Origin: Palleronia aestuarii
GTDB taxonomy: Bacteria; Pseudomonadota; Alphaproteobacteria; Rhodobacterales; Rhodobacteraceae
DNA: 64,000 nt
NCBI RefSeq assembly: GCF_003253995.1
Contig: NZ_QKZL01000005.1
Span: forward strand, 62,001 to 126,000
Direction: 5' to 3'
The position numbers were made by a program, and so were the translations under genes. The notes beneath the pieces are model-generated. The model was given only the letters and a program-made list of their open reading frames with translations. It had not been told where the DNA came from and ran no database searches. This document shows positions 44,572 to 52,604 of this stretch, in pieces (within the stretch, counting starts at the first letter, position 1; each line of letters starts with the position of its first letter).

Positions 44572-45386
44572 TCCCCAACATTCTCGCCATCGCCGGATCC
44601 GATCCCTCGGGCGGCGCCGGCATCCAGGCCGACATCAAGGCGATCTCGGCCAATGGCGGCTATGCCATGGCCGCGCTCACCGGACTCACGGCGCAGAACA
44701 CGTGCGGCGTCATGCGAGTCCAGCCGGTCGACCCCGGAATGGTGACGGCGCAGATCGCGGCGATCCGGGACGACATCCGCATCGATGCCGTGAAGATCGG
44801 CATGCTCGGCGACGCGTCGGTGATCGTGGCCGTCGTCGCGGCGCTTGAGGGGCTCGACGCGCCCATCGTTCTCGACCCGGTCATGGTGGCCAAGGGGGGC
44901 GACCGGCTGCTCGAGGAAGAGGCCGTCGGGGCGCTGCGCGAGAAGCTTCTGCCCCGCGCGACGCTCCTGACGCCGAACCTGCCCGAAGCGGGCGATCTGC
45001 TGGGCGAGAGCCCCGCGCGCGATATCGAGGCGATGCGGTCGCAGGGCCACGCGCTCCGCGGCTTCGGGCCTGCCGCGATCCTGATGAAGGGCGGCCATCT
45101 CGACGGAGAGGACGCCATCGACCTCCTTCTGACGGAGACGGGAGAGATGGTCCTCTCTGCGCCCCGGACCGATACACGCAACACCCACGGGACAGGCTGC
45201 ACGCTCTCTTCCGCGCTCGCGACCGAACTCGGGCACGGGCGCGAGTTGCCCGAGGCGGCGGAGCGCGCGAAAGCCTATGTCAGTGCCGCCATCGCCGCCG
45301 CGAGCGCGCTTTCGGTCGGGAGCGGGCATGGGCCCACCCATCATTTCCACGCGCTCTGGCGCGACGATCACGGAGGACCGAGATGA
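44568..45386 (+). CDS. thiD: Hydroxymethylpyrimidine/phosphomethylpyrimidine kinase ThiD
   Basis: 272 residues. IAGSDPSGGAGIQADIKAIS at the N-terminus, DPVMVAKGGDRLL and NTHGTGCTLSSALAT with the catalytic Cys region are all present. It phosphorylates HMP to HMP-P and HMP-PP. GGAGGAAG lies before ATG 44568. Confidence 0.95.
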   Translation: MIPNILAIAGSDPSGGAGIQADIKAISANGGYAMAALTGLTAQNTCGVMRVQPVDPGMVTAQIAAIRDDIRIDAVKIGMLGDASVIVAVVAALEGLDAPIVLDPVMVAKGGDRLLEEEAVGALREKLLPRATLLTPNLPEAGDLLGESPARDIEAMRSQGHALRGFGPAAILMKGGHLDGEDAIDLLLTETGEMVLSAPRTDTRNTHGTGCTLSSALATELGHGRELPEAAERAKAYVSAAIAAASALSVGSGHGPTHHFHALWRDDHGGPR

Positions 45387-46048
45387 CTTTCACCGATGAG
45401 GCCAAGGCCGCGACAGCCACGCTGCAGGAGACGATCCTGACGATGCCCTTCAACGCCGATCTCGCGAGCGGCGCGCTGCGGCCGGAGGTCTTTCGCGGCT
45501 ACATCGTGCAGGACGCGCATTACCTCGAAGGGTTCGCGCGCGGCCTCGCCATGGCCGCCGCCCGCGCCTCCGATCCGCCCGCGATCGCGCAGCTCTCCGG
45601 GAGCGCCAACGGCGCGATCCTGGTCGAGCGGGGCCTGCACGGGCACTACATGGAACTCTACGGGGTGACGCCGGAGATGTACGAGGCGACGCCGCCCTCG
45701 CGTGCCTGCGACCATTACGTGAACTTCCTGCTGCGCACCGCCGCGATCGATCCGTTCCCGGTCGCGGTCGCGGCGCTCCTGCCGTGCTTCTCGATCTATT
45801 ACGACGTGGGCCATGCGATCCAGGATACAGCCGTGAAGGATCATCCCTACCGCGCCTGGATCGACACCTATGCCGGAGAAGAGTTCGGCGAGGCGGTGCG
45901 GGCCATGCTCGCGCTCACCGATCGCCTCGCGGCCGCGGGCGACGCGCCTTTGCGCCGGGCGATGCAGGCGGCCTATGCCGCCTCCGTCTGGCACGAATGG
46001 ATGTTCTGGCACAGCGCCTATCACGAGGAGGCATGGCCCGCGCCGTGA
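45383..46048 (+). CDS. tenA: Aminopyrimidine aminohydrolase TenA
   Basis: 221 residues, all-helical. Both catalytic residues known from TenA are at the standard numbers: C135 (LLPCFSIYY) and E205 (SVWHEWMFW). It hydrolyses aminopyrimidines released by thiamine breakdown to HMP. It is the last gene of thiM-thiE-thiD-tenA. The operon lacks thiC, thiG and thiO, so it encodes a salvage set. Confidence 0.95.
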   Translation: MTFTDEAKAATATLQETILTMPFNADLASGALRPEVFRGYIVQDAHYLEGFARGLAMAAARASDPPAIAQLSGSANGAILVERGLHGHYMELYGVTPEMYEATPPSRACDHYVNFLLRTAAIDPFPVAVAALLPCFSIYYDVGHAIQDTAVKDHPYRAWIDTYAGEEFGEAVRAMLALTDRLAAAGDAPLRRAMQAAYAASVWHEWMFWHSAYHEEAWPAP

Positions 46049-46153
46049 GGCCTGCCCGGCACGCGGATCGGGGCAAGGCTTTGACGGCAGGGTAAATTCG
46101 CTTACACCTCGGGGGCCGGCGGCCGTGTCGCGGGCCCGACCGAGGGGGAGCCG

Positions 46154-47395
46154 ATGCCGAACGAGCCATTCTTCGAATTCGCGCCCTACCACCTCCTTCT
46201 CGTCCTGATCGGGGCGGTGGTCCTGATGGCCTACTGGCTGCCGCGCTTCGTGTCGAACCGGGAGCCTGCGGCGCCGCCGCTCCTGATCCTCTTCGGTATG
46301 CTCTGCCACTGGGCCGTTCCCGACATCGCCCTGCTGCCCGATCCGCGATCCCAGCCGCTGGTCTGGGAGCGTGCGAGCGAGATCACGGTGATCGTCGCCC
46401 TCTTCGCCACCGGCCTGCGGATCGATTCACCTCTGACCCGCTCCCTCTGGGGACCGACGGCCCGCATGCTCGTGCTCGCCATGCCGCTCTCCATCGCCGC
46501 CGTGGCGGTGATGGGCCATTCGCTCGTCGGCATGACGGTGGCCGGTTCGATCCTGCTCGGGGCGGTGCTGGCCCCGACCGACCCCGTCCTTGCCGCCGAC
46601 GTGCAGGTCGGACCTCCGCATGAGGGGATCGAGCATCCGGTCCGCTTCACCCTGACGACGGAGGCAGCGCTGAACGACGGGCTGGCCTTTCCCTTCGTCT
46701 ATCTGGGACTGCTCGTCGCCATCGAGGGCGTGGGAATCCGCGACTGGGGCGCGACCTGGATCGGGATCGACCTTCTCTACCGCACCGCGATGGGCACCGC
46801 GGCGGGCATCGTCGCGGGCTGGGCGCTCGGCAAGGTGCTCTTCGCGATCCCGCGGAGAGCGGTGCTCGCCGATACCGCTTCTGGCATCGTGGCGCTCGCG
46901 GGCGTGCTACTCTGCTACGGCGCGACGGAACTCGCAGAGGGTTACGGGTTCATCGCCGTCGCCGTGATGGGGCTGACGCTGCGCCGCGTGGAGAGCGAGC
47001 ATGTCTTCCACCGCGCGCTGCACGATTTCTGCGAGACGGTGGAACACGCGCTGATGGCGCTGCTCCTCGTGGCCCTCGGGGGCGTCCTGCCGCTGCTCTT
47101 CGCCGACCTCAACTGGACCCACTTCCTCATCGCGCTGCTGCTCATTGTCGTGATCCGGCCCGGCGCCGCCTGGGTTTCGCTCATGGGCAGTCGGCTGCGC
47201 GGGCGCGACCGGCTCGTCGTCGCCGTCTACGGCGTCCGCGGCATCGGCTCGATCTACTACCTCTGCTACGCGGGTAGCCATATCGAGTTCGTGAACGAGG
47301 ACCAGCTCTGGTCGCTGGTGGGGCTGACCATCCTGCTTTCGACCCTGCTCCACGGCTTCACCGTGGGACGCGCGATGGACAAGCTCGACGACTGA
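46154..47395 (+). CDS. CPA1-type Na+/H+ antiporter
   Basis: 413 residues with about 12 helices. The core pattern of the family is present: ILLGAVLAPTDPVLAADVQ and TTEAALNDGLAFPFVYL, where the ND pair is the ion site. It exchanges protons for Na+ or K+ at the inner membrane. There is no cytosolic regulatory tail. GGGAG precedes the ATG. Confidence 0.9.
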   Translation: MPNEPFFEFAPYHLLLVLIGAVVLMAYWLPRFVSNREPAAPPLLILFGMLCHWAVPDIALLPDPRSQPLVWERASEITVIVALFATGLRIDSPLTRSLWGPTARMLVLAMPLSIAAVAVMGHSLVGMTVAGSILLGAVLAPTDPVLAADVQVGPPHEGIEHPVRFTLTTEAALNDGLAFPFVYLGLLVAIEGVGIRDWGATWIGIDLLYRTAMGTAAGIVAGWALGKVLFAIPRRAVLADTASGIVALAGVLLCYGATELAEGYGFIAVAVMGLTLRRVESEHVFHRALHDFCETVEHALMALLLVALGGVLPLLFADLNWTHFLIALLLIVVIRPGAAWVSLMGSRLRGRDRLVVAVYGVRGIGSIYYLCYAGSHIEFVNEDQLWSLVGLTILLSTLLHGFTVGRAMDKLDD

Positions 47396-47434
47396 GCAGG
47401 CCCCCTCCCCTGCCCCGCCGCATCGCGGATCGGT

Positions 47435-48358
47435 TCAGCTCCAGGGTCCCTTCGGGTGGGACCGTTTGCCGGTGGACGGAACGCGGGAGGCGACCGTCTC
47501 GGCCCGTGCGCGGGCGCCCACGCCCGCCTCCGCCATCCGTCGCAATTCTGCCACCCGGTTCTCCGTCGCAGGGTGGGTGGAGAAGAGGTTGTCGTGCCCG
47601 TGCATGTGCAGCGGATTGATGATGAACATGTGTGCCGTCGCCGGATTGCGCTCCGCCGCGTGATTGTCGATCCGCGACGCGCCGACCTGTATCCGTTCGA
47701 GCGCGGAAGCGAGCCAGAGCGGATGGCCGCAGATCTCCGCGCCAGCCTTGTCGGCGGCGTATTCACGCGTCCGGCTGATCGCCATCTGGACGAGCGCCGC
47801 GGCGAGCGGGGCGAGGATCATCATCGCGAGCGTGCCCACGATCCCCATGCCGTTCTCGCGTCGCCCACCGAAGAGGAAGGCGAAGTTCGCAAGAAGCGAG
47901 ATCGCACCGGCGAATGTCGCCGTCACGGTCATGATCGCCGTGTCGCGGTTGCGGATATGGGCGAGCTCGTGGGCGATGACGCCCGCGATCTCCTCCCGGC
48001 TCAACGAACGCATAAGGCCCGTCGTCACGGCGACGGCCGCATTCTCCGGGTTCCGCCCGGTGGCGAAGGCGTTGGGCTGCTCCGTTTCGAGGATGTAGAC
48101 CGCAGGCGTGGGCAGCCCGGCGTTTTTCGCCAGATCGGCCACGAGATCGTAGATGCCGCTGCGATCGCCGCGCGCGACTGGCCGCGCGTTGTGCATCCGG
48201 AGCACCATCTTGTCCGACGACCACCACGAGAAGACGTTCATCCCGGCCGCAGCGATGAAGGCGATCACGATCCCCGTTGACCCGCCTAGGAGATAGCCGA
48301 GCCCCATGAAGAGCGCGGTCATCGCCGCCATCAATATGCCTGTCTTGACGTATCCCAT
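47435..48358 (-). CDS. htpX: HtpX-type membrane zinc metalloprotease
   Basis: 307 residues. Two N-terminal helices (about 5-45), active site HELAH (H130, E131, H134) with a downstream Glu ligand in REYAADKAG, and two more helices around 145-190. The C-terminus has [22 protein letters not shown], typical of HtpX. It degrades damaged inner-membrane proteins. The start at 48358 is preferred over an upstream one at 48394. It converges on the antiporter. Confidence 0.94.
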   Translation of the reverse strand: MGYVKTGILMAAMTALFMGLGYLLGGSTGIVIAFIAAAGMNVFSWWSSDKMVLRMHNARPVARGDRSGIYDLVADLAKNAGLPTPAVYILETEQPNAFATGRNPENAAVAVTTGLMRSLSREEIAGVIAHELAHIRNRDTAIMTVTATFAGAISLLANFAFLFGGRRENGMGIVGTLAMMILAPLAAALVQMAISRTREYAADKAGAEICGHPLWLASALERIQVGASRIDNHAAERNPATAHMFIINPLHMHGHDNLFSTHPATENRVAELRRMAEAGVGARARAETVASRVPSTGKRSHPKGPWS

Positions 48359-48436
48359 CACCGATCCCTGTCCATCCGTCCGAACCGAACTCATATAGGG
48401 AGGGATCGGGGCCCCGCAAAGCGCTCTGCCCGGCGG

Positions 48437-48814
48437 TCAGCCGCTCAACAGATCGACGTCGTAGAGCGATATCTGCGCATCCGCCGAGGCCAGTCGAAGC
48501 CCTTCCAGCCGGGACTGCGCGATCAGCATTCGGTCGAACGGATCCGCGTGGTGCCGCGGCAACCTCCCGGCGGCTCTGGCATGCGCCCAGGTGATGGCAA
48601 GCGGAACGACCCCCTCCGCCCGGACGGTGTCGAAGAGGTCGTCCGGTACGGACAGCTTTCCGATCGAGCGCTTTATCGCCACCTCCCAGACGGAGGCCGC
48701 GCTGACATGGAGCTCCGTTCCGGGGGCCGTGAGCACCTCGCGGATCCCCGCGGGAAGCCGCGCGTCGTCAAGGGCCGCCCATAGCAGGATATGGGTATCA
48801 AGAAGGAGCCTCAT
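48437..48814 (-). CDS. VapC-like PIN-domain toxin
   Basis: 125 residues. PIN active-site acids are in place: D6 (LLLDTHILLW), E near 44 (SVWEVAIK), D near 91 (DPFDRMLIAQ) and D near 110 (SADAQI). It is probably an RNase. It is coupled to the antitoxin gene by an ATGA overlap, in the direction of transcription antitoxin then toxin. Confidence 0.92.
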   Translation of the reverse strand: MRLLLDTHILLWAALDDARLPAGIREVLTAPGTELHVSAASVWEVAIKRSIGKLSVPDDLFDTVRAEGVVPLAITWAHARAAGRLPRHHADPFDRMLIAQSRLEGLRLASADAQISLYDVDLLSG

Positions 48815-49056
48815 CGCGGCGCGATCGGGCCATCCCCAATCAGCGCTGCGATTTCCGCATCGCCGTCATAGAGGTCGGGAGCGTCGAACCGTCCCGCGAG
48901 ACACCCCACGAGCCCCCTGCCCCGACCAGTCATGGCGTTCGGCACTAGCCGGGCAACAGGACGGCCATACCGCGTAAGCTCGATCTCCTCGCCCGCCTCC
49001 GCCCGGCGGATCAGTTCGGCGAAACTTGCCTTGGCGTCGGCGATGGATACCTGCAT
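48811..49056 (-). CDS. Phd/YefM-type antitoxin
   Basis: 81 residues. The N-terminal Phd/YefM DNA-binding domain (VSIADAKASFAELIRRAEAGEEIELTRYGRPVARL, positions 3-37, key residues A-K-x-x-F and R-x-G-R-P-V-A) is followed by a toxin-binding tail. GGAG sits 6 nt before ATG 49056; an upstream ATG at 49077 is possible. It lies beside the replication module and would stabilise a plasmid. Confidence 0.9.
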   Translation of the reverse strand: MQVSIADAKASFAELIRRAEAGEEIELTRYGRPVARLVPNAMTGRGRGLVGCLAGRFDAPDLYDGDAEIAALIGDGPIAPR

Positions 49057-49135
49057 CTCATACTCCATGTTGGTCATGATGTAGGTCATAATGCGACTTA
49101 TTGCAAGAATGATCGCGGCGAACCAGTATGTAGGC

Positions 49136-49154
49136 CGTTACCGAGCGGTAACCG
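49136..49154 (+). repeat. parS-like palindrome, copy 1
   Basis: CGTTACCGAGCGGTAACCG contains GTTACCG-AG-CGGTAAC, a 7-bp inverted repeat. A copy in reverse orientation occurs 12 bp further on. The pair lies directly after parB (stop at 49196 on the minus strand), where a centromere site is expected. Confidence 0.7.
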
Positions 49155-49166
49155 ACAGGATCCCGC

Positions 49167-49185
49167 CGGTTACCGCTCGGTAACG
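49167..49185 (-). repeat. parS-like palindrome, copy 2 (inverted)
   Basis: CGGTTACCGCTCGGTAACG is the exact reverse complement of copy 1 over 19 bases. Candidate binding site for the ParB encoded next to it. Confidence 0.7.
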
Positions 49186-49195
49186 CCCGACTATC

Positions 49196-50260
49196 TCAGG
49201 ACTTCCCGCCGGATCCCGCTCGCAGCTCCCGCTCGAACGCTTTGACGGCGCGCTCTAAACGCTCGCGTGAAATCTCAGCAAAGTTATCCTGGCTGACGAT
49301 CCGGCACTCCCCCTGTCGAGCAGTCACCTTCGTCGCGCCTAGATGAAATTCGAGCTTCGGGCGCGAGGCGGCGGGTCGATCAGGCGTGGTGCTGCGCTTC
49401 GATACGCTGACGAACTCCCCAAGGATCCTGTTCTGGGCCTCCGGATCGCTACAGCCAGAGAGCGCCGTGCGCAGCGCCGGAATATCGGACGACCCCTTCA
49501 GCGTGCGCGCAACCTCGACCCCGAGATCACGCTTGACCGCCTTGGGCCACCGGAGGTCGTCCCCCAAGGTTTCGAGAACGGATACGAAGCTGCGAATGTA
49601 GGAACGCTTGGTCTTGTGCAGTGCCGTGTAGAGCCGCCCGACCATCGCATCCGCATCGCCCTCACCCGTACCCGGATCGGCAGCGGCAGTAATGGCGACC
49701 TGAGCCATCTCCGCGAAGGTCAAATCCTCCCTGACGACGTTCTCCTCAACCATGTCGATATAACGCGCGATACGCTGTGACTCACCCGCTTCGATCCGTG
49801 CGACGACCTCGGAAAACGATCTGTCCCCAGTCTCGACATGCAGCTGCCGCAGCGCCGTCAGACGCCGCCAGCCCTTCTTGAGCTGGTAGCCACCCAGCTC
49901 GTCCTCGTAGACCTCGATCGGCTCCTTCTGGCCACGCGCCCGGATCGATGCCTTCAATTCCTCCATCTCGTCGGAGACCGCGACGGCTTCGAGTTCCAGA
50001 CGGTCACGCGGAAGATCGTCCGTTCCAATCCGGTCGAGCGGCAGCGACACAAGGACCCGACCGGCTTCGCGCGCGGCACGGAAGGCTTTCGCATCCTCCG
50101 CGTTCCGCCGCCGCTGCTCCACTTTGGCCTCGGTGCTGGCGTGAAGGTCCTCGGCCGCCTCGCGTACCGCGGCGCCCATCGGCCCGACGCCACGATCCCG
50201 ACGAGAGGCCGTCGAACCCGGATCGAGCGGGCCAAAACCGAACTTGTTTCTGGAACTCAT
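49196..50260 (-). CDS. parB: ParB/RepB-family partition protein
   Basis: 354 residues. ParB N-terminal nuclease-like domain at about 75-175 (DEMEELKASIRARGQKEPI, then GWRRLTALRQL, the CTPase-linked region), then a helix-turn-helix region (about 180-245). The N-terminal 70 residues are basic and coiled. It binds parS and loads ParA. ATG 50260 overlaps the parA stop (ATGA). Confidence 0.9.
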   Translation of the reverse strand: MSSRNKFGFGPLDPGSTASRRDRGVGPMGAAVREAAEDLHASTEAKVEQRRRNAEDAKAFRAAREAGRVLVSLPLDRIGTDDLPRDRLELEAVAVSDEMEELKASIRARGQKEPIEVYEDELGGYQLKKGWRRLTALRQLHVETGDRSFSEVVARIEAGESQRIARYIDMVEENVVREDLTFAEMAQVAITAAADPGTGEGDADAMVGRLYTALHKTKRSYIRSFVSVLETLGDDLRWPKAVKRDLGVEVARTLKGSSDIPALRTALSGCSDPEAQNRILGEFVSVSKRSTTPDRPAASRPKLEFHLGATKVTARQGECRIVSQDNFAEISRERLERAVKAFERELRAGSGGKS

Positions 50261-51567
50261 AGTGCACGCTCCTCTTCCTTCACGTTCGCCTTCCAGGCCG
50301 TCAGCAACGTCGCCTTGAACTCCTGGTAGGACCGGTCGAAGCTCTGGCGTGCGCGCTTCCACGTCTCCCGCGTCATATGGCGATAATCTTGCTCGTAGAC
50401 CGACATTTGGAACCGCCCCGATTGCTCCACAGCACGGGTCATCTCGACGGGATGTGCGCAGACATCCGCGCCGAACACATTGCGGAACGCATCGAGCATC
50501 GCGTCGTGAAGCGGATTGCTCGCCTCAAACCGCGTCATCAAAAGACGGATGTCACGGAAACGCTTCGGGAGATCGAGCCCGGCATCCTCCGCCAATCCCG
50601 AGAACCCCTCCGAGATGTCTGCCATCGCGTCCCCGAGCTGCCCGAGATAGCTCGTCGTGCTGTCGTATTCCCAATAGCCCGGGCCCGACGGGATATAGAG
50701 GATGTCGGAGGCGAAGGCGGCGTTGAGGGATTGATAGCCGATCGCCGGGGGGCAATCGAAGATGATCACGTCGTACTGGTCGTCGGGCAATTCATCGAGA
50801 TAGCGGGCCACGCAGCCGAAGAAGCTCCAGGCCTTGTGCAGCGCGCGGTATTGCGCGGAGGCGAACTCCACGAAGGCCGCGTTGGCGCAGGACGGAATGA
50901 TGTCGATCGTGGGCCAGCACGTGGGCTGGATGAAGTCCTGGAACCGCTGCGCGCCGATCGACTGAACATCCTCCGGCAGCTCGTCGGCGGAGGGGTAGGG
51001 GCAATCGTCGGGATCGTCGTAGGAGGCCGTGATCCGGTCGGCTTCCCGGCAGAGATCGCGGCACATGATGCCCCAGACCGTGTTCCACTCACGGACCTCG
51101 ACAAGGCCCATAGAGTGCGTCAACGTCGCCTGCGGATCGAAGTCGATGCAAAGGACGCGGTAGCCGTCGAGGGCAGAGGCGTGGGCGAGGTGCTGAGCCA
51201 CGACCGTCTTGCCGACGCCACCCTTGAAGTTCGACACAGCGACCCGCATCGCGCGCCCCTTCGGACGCTCGGGCAGGAGGGGCTTGCCGCGGAACCGCAG
51301 ACGACGGCGCAGCTGGATGATCTCCTGCAGAGTGAACCAACGCTGACGCCCATCGGCCTCGGTCTCCCCCTGGGGAAGGGAGGGATCATCGGCGAGTTTC
51401 TTTCTCAGTGTATCGGCCGGGATATCGAACATGAACTGGCTGATCTCCCAGATCGAGAAGGCCCTGAGCTCCTTGACCTCTCCCGGACTGAAGGTCGCGC
51501 GGCGCACGGCAGCCTGTTGCGACAGGCTGCGCTCGTTCATCTGCTGCAGATCGGTATGGTCTCTCAT
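50257..51567 (-). CDS. parA: ParA/RepA-family partition ATPase with N-terminal HTH
   Basis: 436 residues, plasmid ParA type Ia. The N-terminal 110 residues include a MerR-like HTH (WFTLQEIIQLRRRLRFRG). Walker A is FKGGVGKTVVA, switch I is DFDPQATLT and switch II is IIFDCPPAIGYQS. It drives plasmid segregation and usually represses its own promoter through the HTH. It is divergent from the replicase across a 331-bp region. Confidence 0.94.
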   Translation of the reverse strand: MRDHTDLQQMNERSLSQQAAVRRATFSPGEVKELRAFSIWEISQFMFDIPADTLRKKLADDPSLPQGETEADGRQRWFTLQEIIQLRRRLRFRGKPLLPERPKGRAMRVAVSNFKGGVGKTVVAQHLAHASALDGYRVLCIDFDPQATLTHSMGLVEVREWNTVWGIMCRDLCREADRITASYDDPDDCPYPSADELPEDVQSIGAQRFQDFIQPTCWPTIDIIPSCANAAFVEFASAQYRALHKAWSFFGCVARYLDELPDDQYDVIIFDCPPAIGYQSLNAAFASDILYIPSGPGYWEYDSTTSYLGQLGDAMADISEGFSGLAEDAGLDLPKRFRDIRLLMTRFEASNPLHDAMLDAFRNVFGADVCAHPVEMTRAVEQSGRFQMSVYEQDYRHMTRETWKRARQSFDRSYQEFKATLLTAWKANVKEEERAL

Positions 51568-51898
51568 GGCGATCTCTTGTTATTTCTGCTCCTGCCAAGG
51601 AATAACGCGATTTCTAAAACCATAAAACCGCGAAAACGGATTACCGCGTTTTCGAAGCCGACTAAGCAATAACGGGAAAATTCAGGTGTTCTTTAGAATG
51701 CGGGGGACAGAGAAGGGCTGATTGGGGGACATATAGGCGTCCCCCTTCACCAAATTCACCGATTTCTTCGAATAAGAGTGAGGATCAGTAATCCCGTCTT
51801 TCTCCGGGGATTGACAGAAAGCGGGAAACACGGCTTGCTGTATCCAGAAACGGGAATCGGCGCCGAAGACGTCGAACCAAAGATAACGCGGGACGAGC
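51568..51898. other. Candidate replication origin / parA-rep divergent control region
   Basis: This 331-bp region is less GC-rich than its surroundings. Near-repeats of ATAACGCG occur: AATAACGCG (51601), AATAACGGG (51668) and GATAACGCGGG (51882). CGAAAACG (51631-51638) and CGTTTTCG (51647-51654) form an inverted repeat, with ACCGCG repeated at 51627 and 51643. Such iteron-like clusters beside a replicase mark an origin. I saw no perfect TTATCCACA DnaA box. Confidence 0.55.
51702..51745. repeat. Repeated GGGGGACA and hairpin
   Basis: GGGGGACA at 51702-51709 and 51724-51731. The second pairs with GTCCCCC at 51739-51745 around an 8-base ATATAGGC loop, forming a 7-bp stem. It may be a terminator, an antisense RNA end, or an origin hairpin. 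Confidence 0.5.
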
Positions 51899-52597
51899 AT
51901 GTTCATCAAACCGTTGACCGGTCCGCAGGCCGGCGCGAGAAAATACGACCTCCTGACCGCCCTGAGCCTCCTCGGACTACATGGCCCGCGACAGATGCGG
52001 ATATCCCTGCTCCGGCTGCTTTCGGTGGTAACAGCGCGATACAATTGGAAAGCGAACGAACTCTCGATCGGTCAGGCGGAGATGGCGCGGATTTGGGGCG
52101 TGACCGAGCGGACAGCCAAACGCGAAGTCCGGACATGGATCGCGGAGCGGCTGGTGATCCGGTCCCGCGCACCGTCACGGGGCCGGGTCGGGGCCTACCG
52201 ACTGGACCTCTCCGAAATTTGGCACCGAAGCGCGCAATTCTGGCCATTGATCGGCCCCGACTTCACGGAAAGGATGTTGGCCGAGCATCCGGTCACCGCT
52301 GCGGAGAACCTACAAACGCCGACCCCGATCCCGGAAGAAAAGACGACAAGTCCATGGGGCGCCGTCCGTGACCGGCTTAGGCGACACGATCCCGCAATCT
52401 ACCAACACTGGATTGCGCCTCTAGATTACGTCTCGGATACCGGCTGCTGCGTCACGCTCCGCGCACCGTCGCGGTTCATGGCCCATTATGTGAAGACTCG
52501 TCTCGGACCGGTTCTGGATGCCGCGATCGAGGCGGAGATCGGCCCGATGCGGCGGGTCGAGATCGTCGGGGATAGCCGTGCCGTCGAGGCAGATTGA
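51899..52597 (+). CDS. DnaA-like plasmid replication protein
   Basis: 232 residues. A winged-helix domain at about 35-110 (SIGQAEMARIWGVTERTAKREVRTW at about 57-81) is followed by a C-terminal domain that resembles DnaA domain I (WGAVRDRLRRHDPAIYQHWI, LRAPSRFMAHYVKTRLG). The AAA+ ATPase and the DNA-binding domain of true DnaA are absent. This fits the DnaA-like replicase type known from Rhodobacterales plasmids. GGGACGAGC precedes the ATG. Confidence 0.85.
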   Translation: MFIKPLTGPQAGARKYDLLTALSLLGLHGPRQMRISLLRLLSVVTARYNWKANELSIGQAEMARIWGVTERTAKREVRTWIAERLVIRSRAPSRGRVGAYRLDLSEIWHRSAQFWPLIGPDFTERMLAEHPVTAAENLQTPTPIPEEKTTSPWGAVRDRLRRHDPAIYQHWIAPLDYVSDTGCCVTLRAPSRFMAHYVKTRLGPVLDAAIEAEIGPMRRVEIVGDSRAVEAD

Positions 52598-52604
52598 CCT
52601 TACG

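Noticed and set aside
51682-52044. 120-codon minus-strand frame across the origin region and the start of the replicase gene
   Set aside because: It overlaps the replicase start on the other strand, shows no family signal and covers repeats expected to be non-coding.
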